This document shows, piece after piece, positions 8,630 through 14,768 of a stretch of DNA of 14,860 nt. Within the stretch, counting starts at the first letter, position 1, and each line of letters begins with the position of its first letter. Origin of the DNA: JAWLFI01 sp041685645 (lineage in GTDB: Bacteria > Bacteroidota > Bacteroidia > Chitinophagales > Saprospiraceae); assembly GCA_041685645.1 (NCBI GenBank), contig JAWLFI010000053.1:1-14860 (forward strand), in the 5' to 3' direction. Under the pieces are notes generated by a model. The model was not told where the DNA came from. It did no database searches and saw only the letters and a list, made by a program, of their open reading frames with translations. The translations under genes and the position numbers were made by a program.

Positions 8630-8661
8630 CTTGATATATTATCAAATAAATTATATATTTG
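8630..8661 (+). promoter_or_regulatory. Candidate promoter with an overlapping palindrome
   Basis: CTTG at 8630-8633 (three of four to the TTTG -33 box), a 20-base spacer and TATATTTG at 8654-8661 (exact TAnnTTTG) form the best two-part Bacteroidota promoter in the window. TTGATA-TAT-TATCAA at 8631-8645 is a perfect 6-bp inverted repeat covering the -33 region and could be an operator. No gene follows on this strand; the transcript would be short and end at the hairpin at 8731-8767. The area is very A/T-rich, so a chance match is possible. Confidence 0.4.
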
Positions 8662-8667
8662 TAATCA

Positions 8668-8767
8668 TATTGATGATATCCGCTTTTTAAGCGTTAGCGG
8701 ATCCATCGTTTTCTTATTGAGACCTTAGTCGAAAAAGCCTAAATTAGATTTCTAGTTTAGGCTTTTC
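8668..8767 (+). ncRNA. Possible small RNA of about 100 nt
   Basis: This is an inferred transcript. It would start about 7 bases after the -7 box at 8654-8661, pass a 7-bp stem (8678-8684 with 8696-8702, 11-base loop) and end at the A/T-flanked hairpin at 8731-8767, which has four T residues on this strand. A competing inner hairpin, CGCTT-TTT-AAGCG (8681-8693), would exclude the longer stem. No known RNA family was recognised and no open reading frame of note lies in it. The call rests only on the order of promoter, stem and terminator. Confidence 0.22.
8731..8767 (-). terminator. Intrinsic terminator after mlaF, possibly bidirectional
   Basis: AAAAGCCTAAA at 8733-8743 pairs perfectly with TTTAGGCTTTT at 8756-8766 (11 bp); the 12-base loop can extend the stem by three more pairs after one mismatch. 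On the minus strand the stem ends in five T residues, six bases beyond the mlaF stop. On the plus strand there are four T residues, so it may also stop transcription from the left. Confidence 0.7.
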
Positions 8768-8772
8768 GCATG

Positions 8773-9537
8773 CTACTGATTCTGTAATGCCTTGTCGCGG
8801 AGCTTTTTTAAGAAAGGAGAGGCAAAAATAAATCGGTGGAGTTCTTCATTGTCGCTGTTAAGCACCTCGTCTTTGTGTCCCTGCCATTCGAGATGGCCAT
8901 TGCTCAGAAGGGCTATATTCTCTCCAATTTCCATCACGGAATTCATATCGTGGGTGTTGATGATGGTGGTGATATTTCTTTCCTGAGTGATATCTGAAAT
9001 CAATTCATCGATGAGGATGGAAGTCTTGGGGTCCAAGCCGGAATTGGGCTCATCGCAAAATAAATAATCGGGTTCCAGAACGATAGCCCGTGCAATCCCC
9101 ACTCTTTTTTGCATTCCACCACTGGCTTCGGAGGGATAGAGGTGATTGACTTCCCGAAGATCGACCCTTTCGAGCGTCTCTGTGACTTTGCTATTTTTCT
9201 CCTTTAGCGTCATATTTGAAAACATGTCGAGGGGAAAGCGGATGTTTTCTTCAATCGTCATGCTGTCAAATAATGCGCCTTGCTGGAAGAGCATGCCCAC
9301 CTTCATGCGGATGGCTCTCAGTTGTTTTTGATTCAGAGAAAGGAAGTCGCGATCACCGTAGAGGATTTTTCCCGAGGTCGGTGGATAGAGTCCGACGATG
9401 ATTTTTAGTAAAACCGTTTTGCCCGCGCCACTTCTGCCAATGATAATATTGGTTTTCCCCTGATAAAAGTCAAGGGTGATGCCTTTCAAGACCTCTAAAT
9501 CGCCAAATTTTTTCGTTATTTTTTCTACCCGAATCAT
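8773..9537 (-). CDS. mlaF: MlaF-type ABC transporter ATP-binding protein (phospholipid transport)
   Basis: The 254-residue cytoplasmic ATPase has Walker A GRSGAGKT at 34-41, a Q-loop at 85-86, the ABC signature SGGMQ at 139-143 followed by KRVGIARAI, Walker B YLFCDEP at 158-164 with NSGLDP, and the H-loop His at 196 in INTHD. The signature SGGMxKRxxxARA with the DEPNSGLDP loop fits the Mla/Mce/TGD2 branch, which powers lipid movement between inner and outer membranes through an MCE-domain partner (MlaD). It begins two bases after the mlaE stop, so the pair is one transcript. No MlaD lies in this window; it may be encoded elsewhere. A terminator follows directly. Confidence 0.9.
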   Translation of the reverse strand: MIRVEKITKKFGDLEVLKGITLDFYQGKTNIIIGRSGAGKTVLLKIIVGLYPPTSGKILYGDRDFLSLNQKQLRAIRMKVGMLFQQGALFDSMTIEENIRFPLDMFSNMTLKEKNSKVTETLERVDLREVNHLYPSEASGGMQKRVGIARAIVLEPDYLFCDEPNSGLDPKTSILIDELISDITQERNITTIINTHDMNSVMEIGENIALLSNGHLEWQGHKDEVLNSDNEELHRFIFASPFLKKLRDKALQNQ

Positions 9538-9539
9538 AA

Positions 9540-10286
9540 TTATGAGGTTAAAACTACAGCGATGACGTAATCTGAAAGGAGAATGAGAATATTGCTATAG
9601 ACCACGGCATTGGTGCTGGCGCGACCGAGTTCAATACTGCCTCCGGTGACGTAGTATCCTTGATAACTGGATACTGAGGTCAGGATATAACCAAAAACGG
9701 TCGCCTTGACAAACATCATAAAAACATTGTAGGGATCAAAGAAAGATCGCAGGCCCTGGATGTATTCCGGGCCGGTAAAATAGCCGGAGGGTACGGTGGC
9801 GAGATAGCCTCCCATGATACTGACAAATGCCGCCGTGCAAACGAGTAAGGGGACGACAAATAAGGCGGCGATGACTTTTGGAAGGATCAAAAATGAGGCA
9901 GTATTGACACCCATGATTTCCATGGCATCGATGTGTTCTTTTTGCCGCATGCCCCCCAATTCAGCAGCGATATTCGACCCGACCTTCCCCGCCAGTACCA
10001 GACAGGTAATGGTGGGAGCCAATTCGATGATGGTGATATCTCGGACGATGTAGCCGACGTAATATCGAGGTACCATGGCCGAACCCAATTGATAAGAGAA
10101 TTGAACTGCGGTCACCGCACCGATGAAAACCGAGATGAGTATGATAATGGTCAGTGAGCCTACGCCAATGTCGTTCATTTGGCGCATGGTTTCCTTCCAG
10201 TACATGGTCCAGCTCTCCGGCTTGCTGATGGTCTTTTTCATCATCAGTACGTAGCGACCGAAATGGTATAAAATGTTGGGTTTCAT
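9540..10286 (-). CDS. mlaE: MlaE-family ABC transporter permease
   Basis: The 248-residue inner-membrane protein has about five hydrophobic segments, the first at about 43-65 after an amphipathic N-terminus. The family hallmark runs from residue 88 to 126: ELAPTITCLVLAGKVGSN followed by IAAELGGMRQKEHIDAMEIMG. This corresponds to the conserved cytoplasmic EQ-loop-type coupling helix (ELGTM..TEQIDAL in other species) that contacts MlaF. The length is typical for the family. As the first gene of mlaE-mlaF it forms the membrane core of a lipid-transport complex maintaining outer-membrane asymmetry; in this phylum the direction and cargo are not settled. The ATG at 10286 sits inside a TTTCATGAAA palindrome. 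Its promoter region is shared with the divergent SDR gene. Confidence 0.9.
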   Translation of the reverse strand: MKPNILYHFGRYVLMMKKTISKPESWTMYWKETMRQMNDIGVGSLTIIILISVFIGAVTAVQFSYQLGSAMVPRYYVGYIVRDITIIELAPTITCLVLAGKVGSNIAAELGGMRQKEHIDAMEIMGVNTASFLILPKVIAALFVVPLLVCTAAFVSIMGGYLATVPSGYFTGPEYIQGLRSFFDPYNVFMMFVKATVFGYILTSVSSYQGYYVTGGSIELGRASTNAVVYSNILILLSDYVIAVVLTS

Positions 10287-10320
10287 GAAATTTATTAGTC
10301 AGACTATCTCTAAACGACCC

Positions 10321-10338
10321 TAAATTTATTTAATTTTG
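10321..10338. promoter_or_regulatory. Overlapping divergent -7 elements for the SDR gene and mlaE
   Basis: TAATTTTG at 10331-10338 matches TAnnTTTG exactly on the plus strand, 23 bases before the SDR start. TAAATTTA at 10321-10328 is self-complementary and gives a one-mismatch -7 element on the minus strand, 34 bases before the mlaE ATG. No strong -33 boxes are seen for either. The two genes probably initiate back to back within this 75-base gap. Confidence 0.4.
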
Positions 10339-10361
10339 AACCAAGGAAAGAAAAAAAGTAC

Positions 10362-11075
10362 ATGCAGAATTCAAAAGTTATTGCTATTACTGGCGGCACA
10401 GCGGGTATCGGGCGTGCCATTGCGCAAAAATTTGCCCGAGAAGGTTGGTCCGTAGCCCTTTCTGCCCGAACTGAGGAAGATTTAGAAGAAATGCATCGGG
10501 ACCTTTTAAAAATAAATCCGGATGTCGAAGTCCTGACCCTTGCGGTGGATGTGCGAAAAAAAGAGGAGGTGGAGACATGGATTCGCAAGATCGATGAGAA
10601 ATGGGGTCGATTACATGTTTTAGTGAATAATGCCGGTGTGTTTATTCCCGGAGCTCTTTTGGAAGAAGAGGATGGAAATTTGGAACTGATGGTGGAGACA
10701 AATTTGTATTCCTCCTACTATTGTACGCGCGCCGCCATGGATCTGCTTCAAAAATCCCGGCCGGCCCACATTTTTAATATGTGCTCAATTGCCAGCATTA
10801 CGGCCTATCCCAATGGAGGCTCCTATGCGATATCCAAATGGGCGCAGTTGGGATGGAACAATTGCTTGCGTGCGGAACTCAAGGAAGAGGAAATCAAGGT
10901 CACCGCTGTGCTGCCGGGAGCGACCTGGACCCGCTCATGGGAGGGCGCAGATCTGCCCCCCGATCGCTTGATGGATCCGGAACATATCGCTCATATGGTC
11001 TATGCAGCCTGGGATTTGCCGCCCAAGTCAACAGTGGAAGAGATTATTGTTCGACCGCAATTGGGTGATCTGTAA
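10362..11075 (+). CDS. Short-chain dehydrogenase/reductase (classical SDR)
   Basis: The 237-residue cytoplasmic oxidoreductase has the cofactor motif TGGTAGIG at 10-17, a VDVR acidic turn near 72-75, NNAG at 89-92, and the catalytic set S142, Y155 and K159 in a YAISK motif. Arg at 36 in SART after the second strand suggests a preference for NADPH. The C-terminus is short, and the substrate loop after PGATWTRSW is not one I can assign. Fatty acyl or sugar-type carbonyl substrates are possible, and a KR-like role in lipid or quinone metabolism cannot be excluded. It is not a second FabG: the NNAGVFIPGA and SIASITAYPNG segments differ from that family. Its stop is one base from that of the converging fabG, with no terminator between. 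Confidence 0.85.
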   Translation: MQNSKVIAITGGTAGIGRAIAQKFAREGWSVALSARTEEDLEEMHRDLLKINPDVEVLTLAVDVRKKEEVETWIRKIDEKWGRLHVLVNNAGVFIPGALLEEEDGNLELMVETNLYSSYYCTRAAMDLLQKSRPAHIFNMCSIASITAYPNGGSYAISKWAQLGWNNCLRAELKEEEIKVTAVLPGATWTRSWEGADLPPDRLMDPEHIAHMVYAAWDLPPKSTVEEIIVRPQLGDL

Positions 11076-11076
11076 A

Positions 11077-11811
11077 TCAGGTATTCATCGCCCCACAAAT
11101 TGAAATCGTCTGCCCGCTGATGTAGGTGGATTTGTCAGACATCAAGAATACGCACAAGTCGGCGACCTCTTCAGCTTCGCCCCATCTATTCAGGGGAATA
11201 TTCGAAAGGAAACTCTTTTTCGTCTCTTCATTGAGCTCATCGGTCATTTCCGTTTGTATAAAACCCGGGGCGATGGCATTACAACGAATATTTCTGGAGC
11301 CGACTTCTTTGGCGATAGATTTGGTGAATCCGATAATCCCGGCTTTAGAGGCCGCATAATTAGATTGACCGGCATTGCCAAACATGCCCACCACCGAACT
11401 CACATTAATTATGGAGCCCTTCCGCTGTTTCATCATGGGGCGCATGCAGTGCTTAGTCAAATTATATACCGATTTTAAGTTCACGTGAATGACCTTGTCC
11501 CATTGTTCCTCCGACATGCGGAGTAGCAGGTTGTCCTGCGTAATGCCGGCATTATTGATCAGGCCATCGATGCTTCCAAAATCGGAGATGACCTGCTGCA
11601 CCAACTCTTTGGCTGCATCGAAGTCTGCGGCATCGCTTTGATAGGCCTTGACGCCCTCGCCCAATTCACTGGCGATTTGATCCGCCAGATCTGAGGAGGA
11701 CCGATAAGTAAAGGCGACCTGCCCCCCGGCCGCATGACACCTTTTTACCATGGCCGCTCCGATTCCTCTTGAGCCTCCGGTAATCAAAATTACTTTTCCT
11801 TGTAAATCCAT
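11077..11811 (-). CDS. fabG: 3-oxoacyl-[acyl-carrier-protein] reductase FabG
   Basis: The 244-residue SDR reduces 3-oxoacyl-ACP to 3-hydroxyacyl-ACP with NADPH in type II fatty acid synthesis. TGGSRGIG is at 11-18 and NNAGITQDNLLLRM at 86-99, a segment close to diagnostic for FabG. The tetrad is N111, S139, Y152 and K156, in NVSSVVG and NYAASKAG. APGFIQTEMT at 171-180 and the GEAEEVADLCVFLMSD region near the end also match. It follows the PGI/PMI gene by one base (TGA-T-ATG), so the two share a transcript and are probably translationally coupled. In many genomes fabG sits beside acpP and fabF; here it stands apart, so it could be one of several FabG copies or serve a specialised chain. Confidence 0.9.
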   Translation of the reverse strand: MDLQGKVILITGGSRGIGAAMVKRCHAAGGQVAFTYRSSSDLADQIASELGEGVKAYQSDAADFDAAKELVQQVISDFGSIDGLINNAGITQDNLLLRMSEEQWDKVIHVNLKSVYNLTKHCMRPMMKQRKGSIINVSSVVGMFGNAGQSNYAASKAGIIGFTKSIAKEVGSRNIRCNAIAPGFIQTEMTDELNEETKKSFLSNIPLNRWGEAEEVADLCVFLMSDKSTYISGQTISICGAMNT

Positions 11812-11812
11812 A

Positions 11813-12799
11813 TCAATTGTATTTAGCTAATTCAGTTTTTAAATGGTCGATGACTTTAACTTCATCCGGGTCCTCACCCTTGTTTTTTGCCAGAGCATAG
11901 GAAATCCAATCGCCCAAATGGACCAGGTATAAACTCTTTTCTATAAAGGTTCGACCTCGAGAAAACACTTCCATATATCCGCCGGCCCAGTGCTGAAACA
12001 CCTCTTTTGTCAAATCCATGCGCAATTGCGTGCGGGCATGATCATCCCGATGCCGCAGGGCGATGACCAATAATTGGCTTCGATCCCCCTTCCAGCCCAC
12101 GATTTCATTGTGATTCATTTCCGGGAATTCGTTATGCCAGCATAAGTGTTTGGCATTTTCGTTCAATTGCTGTCGCCATCTCATCAATGTTGATGTCGAT
12201 CTTTTCGCTCCATAGAGCACCGGAATTTTGTGCTCAATCAGACCGGCGATCTGTTCTGCTTTATCTTTGATATTGCCCTGCTCTAATTGCAAGCGCTCCA
12301 CGGCATCGATCAAGGCCTCCTCGAAAAAGTTGGAAATACAGCCGGATTTGTGCAAAGCGTACAATTGAGCCACTACAGAAAACCCAAAGCACGCACGCGG
12401 GGCAGAATACCCTCCGGGAAGGACGATCAATTCGTTCCCGTTCTTCTTCGCTTCAGCACTCAGCTCTCCTCCGCTGCTGATGACGATGATCCGTGCTCCC
12501 CGGGAGAGGATTTGTCGATAAGCAGAGAGCGTCTCCTCTGTATTGCCCGAATAGGAAGAAACAATCGCCAATGTATCCTTATCGACAAAACGTGGAATAT
12601 CGTAGTCTTTATGTGCAATGATCGGAACCCCGGCCACATCACAGAGGAAAGACTGCATAAAATTGGCTCCTACGCCGGAGCCTCCCATTCCACAGATCAA
12701 TACCTCGTGGATGTCGCTGACCTTCTGCACCTCCGCTTCACGTCCAATTTGTATCCCTTGCTCCAATTGCTTTGGAAAATCTCGAATCAGTTCCTCCAT
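11813..12799 (-). CDS. Bifunctional phosphoglucose/phosphomannose isomerase (SIS fold)
   Basis: The 328-residue protein fits the archaeal-type PGI/PMI family (TIGR02128-like), which interconverts glucose-6-P, fructose-6-P and mannose-6-P. The first SIS half has ICGMGGSGVGANF (35-47) and SSYSGNTEET (81-90), the phosphosugar-binding serine loop. The second half has QLNENAK with E214, and FPEMNHNEIVGW with H230. Their 16-residue spacing matches the catalytic Glu and His of the Pyrobaculum enzyme (E203 and H219). It ends in PDEVKVIDHLKTELAK, as the family usually does. It may serve as the cell's glucose-6-P isomerase or feed mannose-based glycan synthesis. It is the first gene of a pair with fabG, an unusual partner. 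The start is set by the MEELIRDFPKQ opening. Confidence 0.88.
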   Translation of the reverse strand: MEELIRDFPKQLEQGIQIGREAEVQKVSDIHEVLICGMGGSGVGANFMQSFLCDVAGVPIIAHKDYDIPRFVDKDTLAIVSSYSGNTEETLSAYRQILSRGARIIVISSGGELSAEAKKNGNELIVLPGGYSAPRACFGFSVVAQLYALHKSGCISNFFEEALIDAVERLQLEQGNIKDKAEQIAGLIEHKIPVLYGAKRSTSTLMRWRQQLNENAKHLCWHNEFPEMNHNEIVGWKGDRSQLLVIALRHRDDHARTQLRMDLTKEVFQHWAGGYMEVFSRGRTFIEKSLYLVHLGDWISYALAKNKGEDPDEVKVIDHLKTELAKYN

Positions 12800-12807
12800 T
12801 ATTTCTC

Positions 12808-12854
12808 ATTTTCTCCCCAATAATAACAAATTTCATAGCCAATGGGGAGAAAAT
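12808..12854. repeat. 11-bp perfect inverted repeat in the PGI/PMI-yraN divergent region
   Basis: ATTTTCTCCCC at 12808-12818 is the exact reverse complement of GGGGAGAAAAT at 12844-12854, with 25 A/T-rich bases between. The repeat fills the 70-base gap between two divergent starts (12799 and 12870). It could be a bipartite operator acting on both genes. A terminator role is unlikely in this position. Confidence 0.6.
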
Positions 12855-12857
12855 CCC

Positions 12858-12865
12858 TAACTTTG
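12858..12865 (+). promoter_or_regulatory. -7 element abutting the yraN start
   Basis: TAACTTTG matches TAnnTTTG exactly and ends only four bases before the ATG at 12870. If used, transcription would begin at or near the start codon, giving a leaderless mRNA. No good TTTG -33 box is present at the right distance; TTTC at 12831-12834 is too far by 2-4 bases. Confidence 0.4.
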
Positions 12866-12869
12866 AAAG

Positions 12870-13241
12870 ATGTCGGGAAAGCACATCGTGGGCGGAGAAG
12901 GTGAACAGTACGTCGCCAGGCGCCTGTATGAAGAAGGTTATCTCATTTTGGAGCGCAACTGGAGGCAAAAACCTTACGAGGTCGATCTGATCGCGTTTCG
13001 GACAGAAACGCTAATTTTTGTCGAAGTTAAGACCAGAACTGATGAGCGCTTTGGCGTTCGTCGGTGGGGAATGACAGAAAGTAAGAAACAGGCACTCATC
13101 AATGCGGCCTATTTTTATATGGAAAAGCACGTTTGGGACATAGAATTCCGCTTTGACGTGATTACCATCGCCAAAGTAGCCAACGAATGGGAGGTTAAGC
13201 ACTATAAAGATGCATTTTTTCCCGGCATTTCCGGTCTGTAG
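12870..13241 (+). CDS. yraN: YraN family endonuclease-like protein (UPF0102)
   Basis: The 123-residue protein has the typical YraN length and pattern: GGEGEQYVARRLYEEGYLIL at 8-27, then ERNWRQKPYEVDLIA and LIFVEVKTR. D39 with E52-V-K54 forms the PD-(D/E)XK nuclease core, and E10 is the extra conserved acid. The family resembles Holliday-junction-resolvase-type nucleases, but its cellular role is not established. The usual GEIDLI is here YEVDLI, a mild variation that keeps the metal ligands. It converges with the SUKH-4-like gene, the stops being five bases apart with no hairpin. The start is fixed by the family N-terminus and the neighbouring -7 element. Confidence 0.9.
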   Translation: MSGKHIVGGEGEQYVARRLYEEGYLILERNWRQKPYEVDLIAFRTETLIFVEVKTRTDERFGVRRWGMTESKKQALINAAYFYMEKHVWDIEFRFDVITIAKVANEWEVKHYKDAFFPGISGL

Positions 13242-13246
13242 GCAGT

Positions 13247-13804
13247 TTAGCCCATACTCTCATCCAAATGCGGCTCCTCCATTTCAAAAACGGGGTATTC
13301 TCGCATCAAATATTGCCATAACCCCTCAGGGACAATGGCCATGGGATCTATCGAACGAATGTTGTAGTACAATTCAAAAATATCTTCATTTTGAATTTTA
13401 TAGCTCCCCGAGTGCTCCACGATGTTCTCTATGTCTTCCAGCCACAGGCTGTAGCTCAGAATAGATTGCATCAGGCAAAACAAACTGCTGTTTACAAACT
13501 CTATTTGTCCGCTGGACCAGTGAATGTACACCTGGTGATCCCGCGCCAGATAGATGTAGTGCCGTGTTCGAGGCCCTTCACAAGTGCCCAGACAGAGCAG
13601 ACAGTCAGTCATCGGCAAACTTCTCCATTCGTGAATGGAGGTGTCAAAATAAAAATATGGTAAACCCTTCTTGGGAAGACCACCGGCATTGAGTAGAAAT
13701 TTCTCCTCAGCGGTCAATCCTTTTCTCGAAGATACCTTGCGAGTCGTCATCGAGCCGGAATAATGAGTAAAATGCTCTTTGTAAGTCGTTAACGGGAAAT
13801 TCAT
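13247..13804 (-). CDS. SUKH-4-like immunity-type protein
   Basis: The 185-residue soluble protein has no signal peptide or membrane segment. Several points fit the SUKH-4 branch of the SMI1/KNR4 superfamily: an early FLLNAGGLPKKGLPYFYF stretch (the FL..xGLP..xxFxF opening), a beta segment RHYIYLARDHQVYIHWSSGQ, then IEFVNSSLFCLMQSILSY, which matches the G.V.fVNsSl..F..sl pattern, and a closing IDPMAIVPEGLWQYLMRE like the IDP.A....W...l end. SUKH proteins usually neutralise contact-dependent or secreted toxins, often nucleases or deaminases. No toxin gene or secretion component lies nearby, so it may be an orphan immunity gene or a housekeeping relative. M19 (13750) is an alternative start. Recognition is from memory of the pattern only. 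Confidence 0.55.
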   Translation of the reverse strand: MNFPLTTYKEHFTHYSGSMTTRKVSSRKGLTAEEKFLLNAGGLPKKGLPYFYFDTSIHEWRSLPMTDCLLCLGTCEGPRTRHYIYLARDHQVYIHWSSGQIEFVNSSLFCLMQSILSYSLWLEDIENIVEHSGSYKIQNEDIFELYYNIRSIDPMAIVPEGLWQYLMREYPVFEMEEPHLDESMG

Positions 13805-13912
13805 AGGGATGGATGTTTCGCGTCACATTTATGTCATCAATGTAGATAATATTATACTATCGCAAAAGAAATTTGCAGTTTTCTTTGAAAAAAAATGCGC
13901 CGGACGGTTTTC

Positions 13913-14011
13913 TCATTGAATCAGATAGGTGAGGATCACCAAACAATTCAACAAGACCACGCTGAGCGCTATTTTGTATGCTGCCGTTTTTTGAGGTTCT
14001 ACCTGTATCAT
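13913..14011 (-). CDS. Possible 32-residue single-pass membrane peptide
   Basis: An ATG at 14011 opens a short frame (MIQVEPQKTAAYKIALSVVL at its start) with a strongly hydrophobic stretch at about residues 14-30 and a Lys just before it, the layout of a small inner-membrane protein. A purine-rich GCGGAAAC lies five bases upstream. It would precede the SUKH-4-like gene by 108 bases on the same strand. The rest of the 13805-14207 gap shows no other gene. A frame this short can occur by chance; conservation would decide. Confidence 0.3.
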   Translation of the reverse strand: MIQVEPQKTAAYKIALSVVLLNCLVILTYLIQ

Positions 14012-14105
14012 ATTGTTTCCGCTTTCAGACCCTCTAAGTAACGAATTATCAGCGAGTTACACAAACATTTGTTTTCTACAAGTAAACTTCCTTGATACTC
14101 TATTC

Positions 14106-14137
14106 TTTATTCATCTATCGAATAAATTATATCTTAG
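14106..14137 (+). promoter_or_regulatory. Candidate promoter for ytxJ
   Basis: TTTA at 14106-14109, a 20-base spacer and TATCTTAG at 14130-14137 each miss the Bacteroidota boxes by one base. The -7 region lies inside a 13-base inverted repeat, ATATC-TTA-GATAT (14129-14141). It would give ytxJ a leader of about 60 bases. AATAAATTATAT here is identical to the bases before the -7 box of the promoter candidate at 8630-8661. Confidence 0.35.
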
Positions 14138-14207
14138 ATATGATGCAGAAATCTAGCCATTTGAACCATTTCCCATCTGAAGTATTTAGTGAGTCAAAGC
14201 TCAAAAT

Positions 14208-14600
14208 ATGGCCTTTCTAGATTGGTTTTCCTCGGATGCACAACCCGATTCCTGGCACGCGATTGAAAGTGAGTCAGATATTTCTCAAATGATCGCCGAT
14301 TCTCACCACCAACCGGTTGCTGTTTTCAAGCACAGTTCGCGCTGCGGCATCAGCCATTCAGTGATGAGCGATTTGGTGCGCGATAGCGAAAAAGCCCCCA
14401 ATAACACTCAAATGTATTTTTTGGATTTGCTGCAATATCGCTCGCTTTCTCAAAAAGTAGCCGAGGACCTAAATGTGGCCCATCAGTCCCCGCAACTCAT
14501 CATTCTTTCTGAAGGTGAAGTAGTACGTCACGCCTCCCATCACGCGATTCGCTGGTCCGATATGACCGCTGATATTCCATCGGGTAAGAAAGAAGTATAG
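14208..14600 (+). CDS. ytxJ: YtxJ, bacillithiol-system thioredoxin-like protein
   Basis: The 130-residue protein has a thioredoxin fold of the YtxJ/DUF2847 family. AVFKHSSRCGISHSV contains the single active-site cysteine C46, in the position where relatives have KHSTRCPIS. YFLDLLQYRSLSQKVAEDLNV and HQSPQLIILSEGEVV supply the cis-Pro strand, and ASHHAI near the end is also conserved. Members are proposed monothiol bacilliredoxins that remove bacillithiol from oxidised proteins. The presence of ytxJ suggests this organism makes bacillithiol, as several Bacteroidota do; no biosynthesis gene is in the window. Its length is slightly above the usual 105-115 because of a 15-residue N-terminal addition. 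Copy B of the GC-rich element begins 20 bases after the stop. Confidence 0.9.
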   Translation: MAFLDWFSSDAQPDSWHAIESESDISQMIADSHHQPVAVFKHSSRCGISHSVMSDLVRDSEKAPNNTQMYFLDLLQYRSLSQKVAEDLNVAHQSPQLIILSEGEVVRHASHHAIRWSDMTADIPSGKKEV

Positions 14601-14620
14601 CTTTGTTTTTTTTAATGTTT

Positions 14621-14768
14621 GGGCGTCACCCCATCCGCCAGCCGGCGGACGGGGTCGGGTCGTTCGGGGGTTCCGTCCTTCATCAGCTTCGCTGACTCGG
14701 ACTCGCACCACGCCCGGCGCCGCTGCGCTAGTCGCCGGTCGCGTCGCGACCCCTACCACCCCTGACGC
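14621..14768 (+). repeat. GC-rich, hairpin-rich intergenic element, copy B
   Basis: It begins GGGCGT (14621-14626) after TTT and ends CCCTGACGC (14760-14768). Stems: CCCC-a-TCCGCC (14629-14639) pairs with GGCGGA-c-GGGG (14644-14654) around a 4-base loop; TCAGC with GCTGA (14683-14687, 14691-14695); and GGTCGC with GCGACC (14737-14742, 14746-14751). Blocks shared in order with copy A are GGGCGT, GGGTCGGG, CGGGG(G)TTC, TCCGTCCT, CGGACTCGC and CCCTGACGC. Copy A has an extra hairpin segment of about 55-60 bases between CGGGGTTC and TCCGTCCT. B lies just downstream of ytxJ in the same orientation. Confidence 0.75.

Noticed and set aside
10362..11811. The two SDR genes as a recent duplication
   Set aside because: They share only the general SDR motifs; the cofactor, NNAG and active-site surroundings differ widely, so they are old paralogues on opposite strands.
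12808..12854. Inverted repeat as an intrinsic terminator
   Set aside because: It lies between two divergent starts, where no transcript should end, and its 25-base loop and lack of a T run do not fit.
13895..14041. Plus-strand frame of 48 codons after a run of A residues
   Set aside because: It has no ribosome signal and no domain or membrane character, and it lies opposite the more convincing minus-strand membrane peptide.
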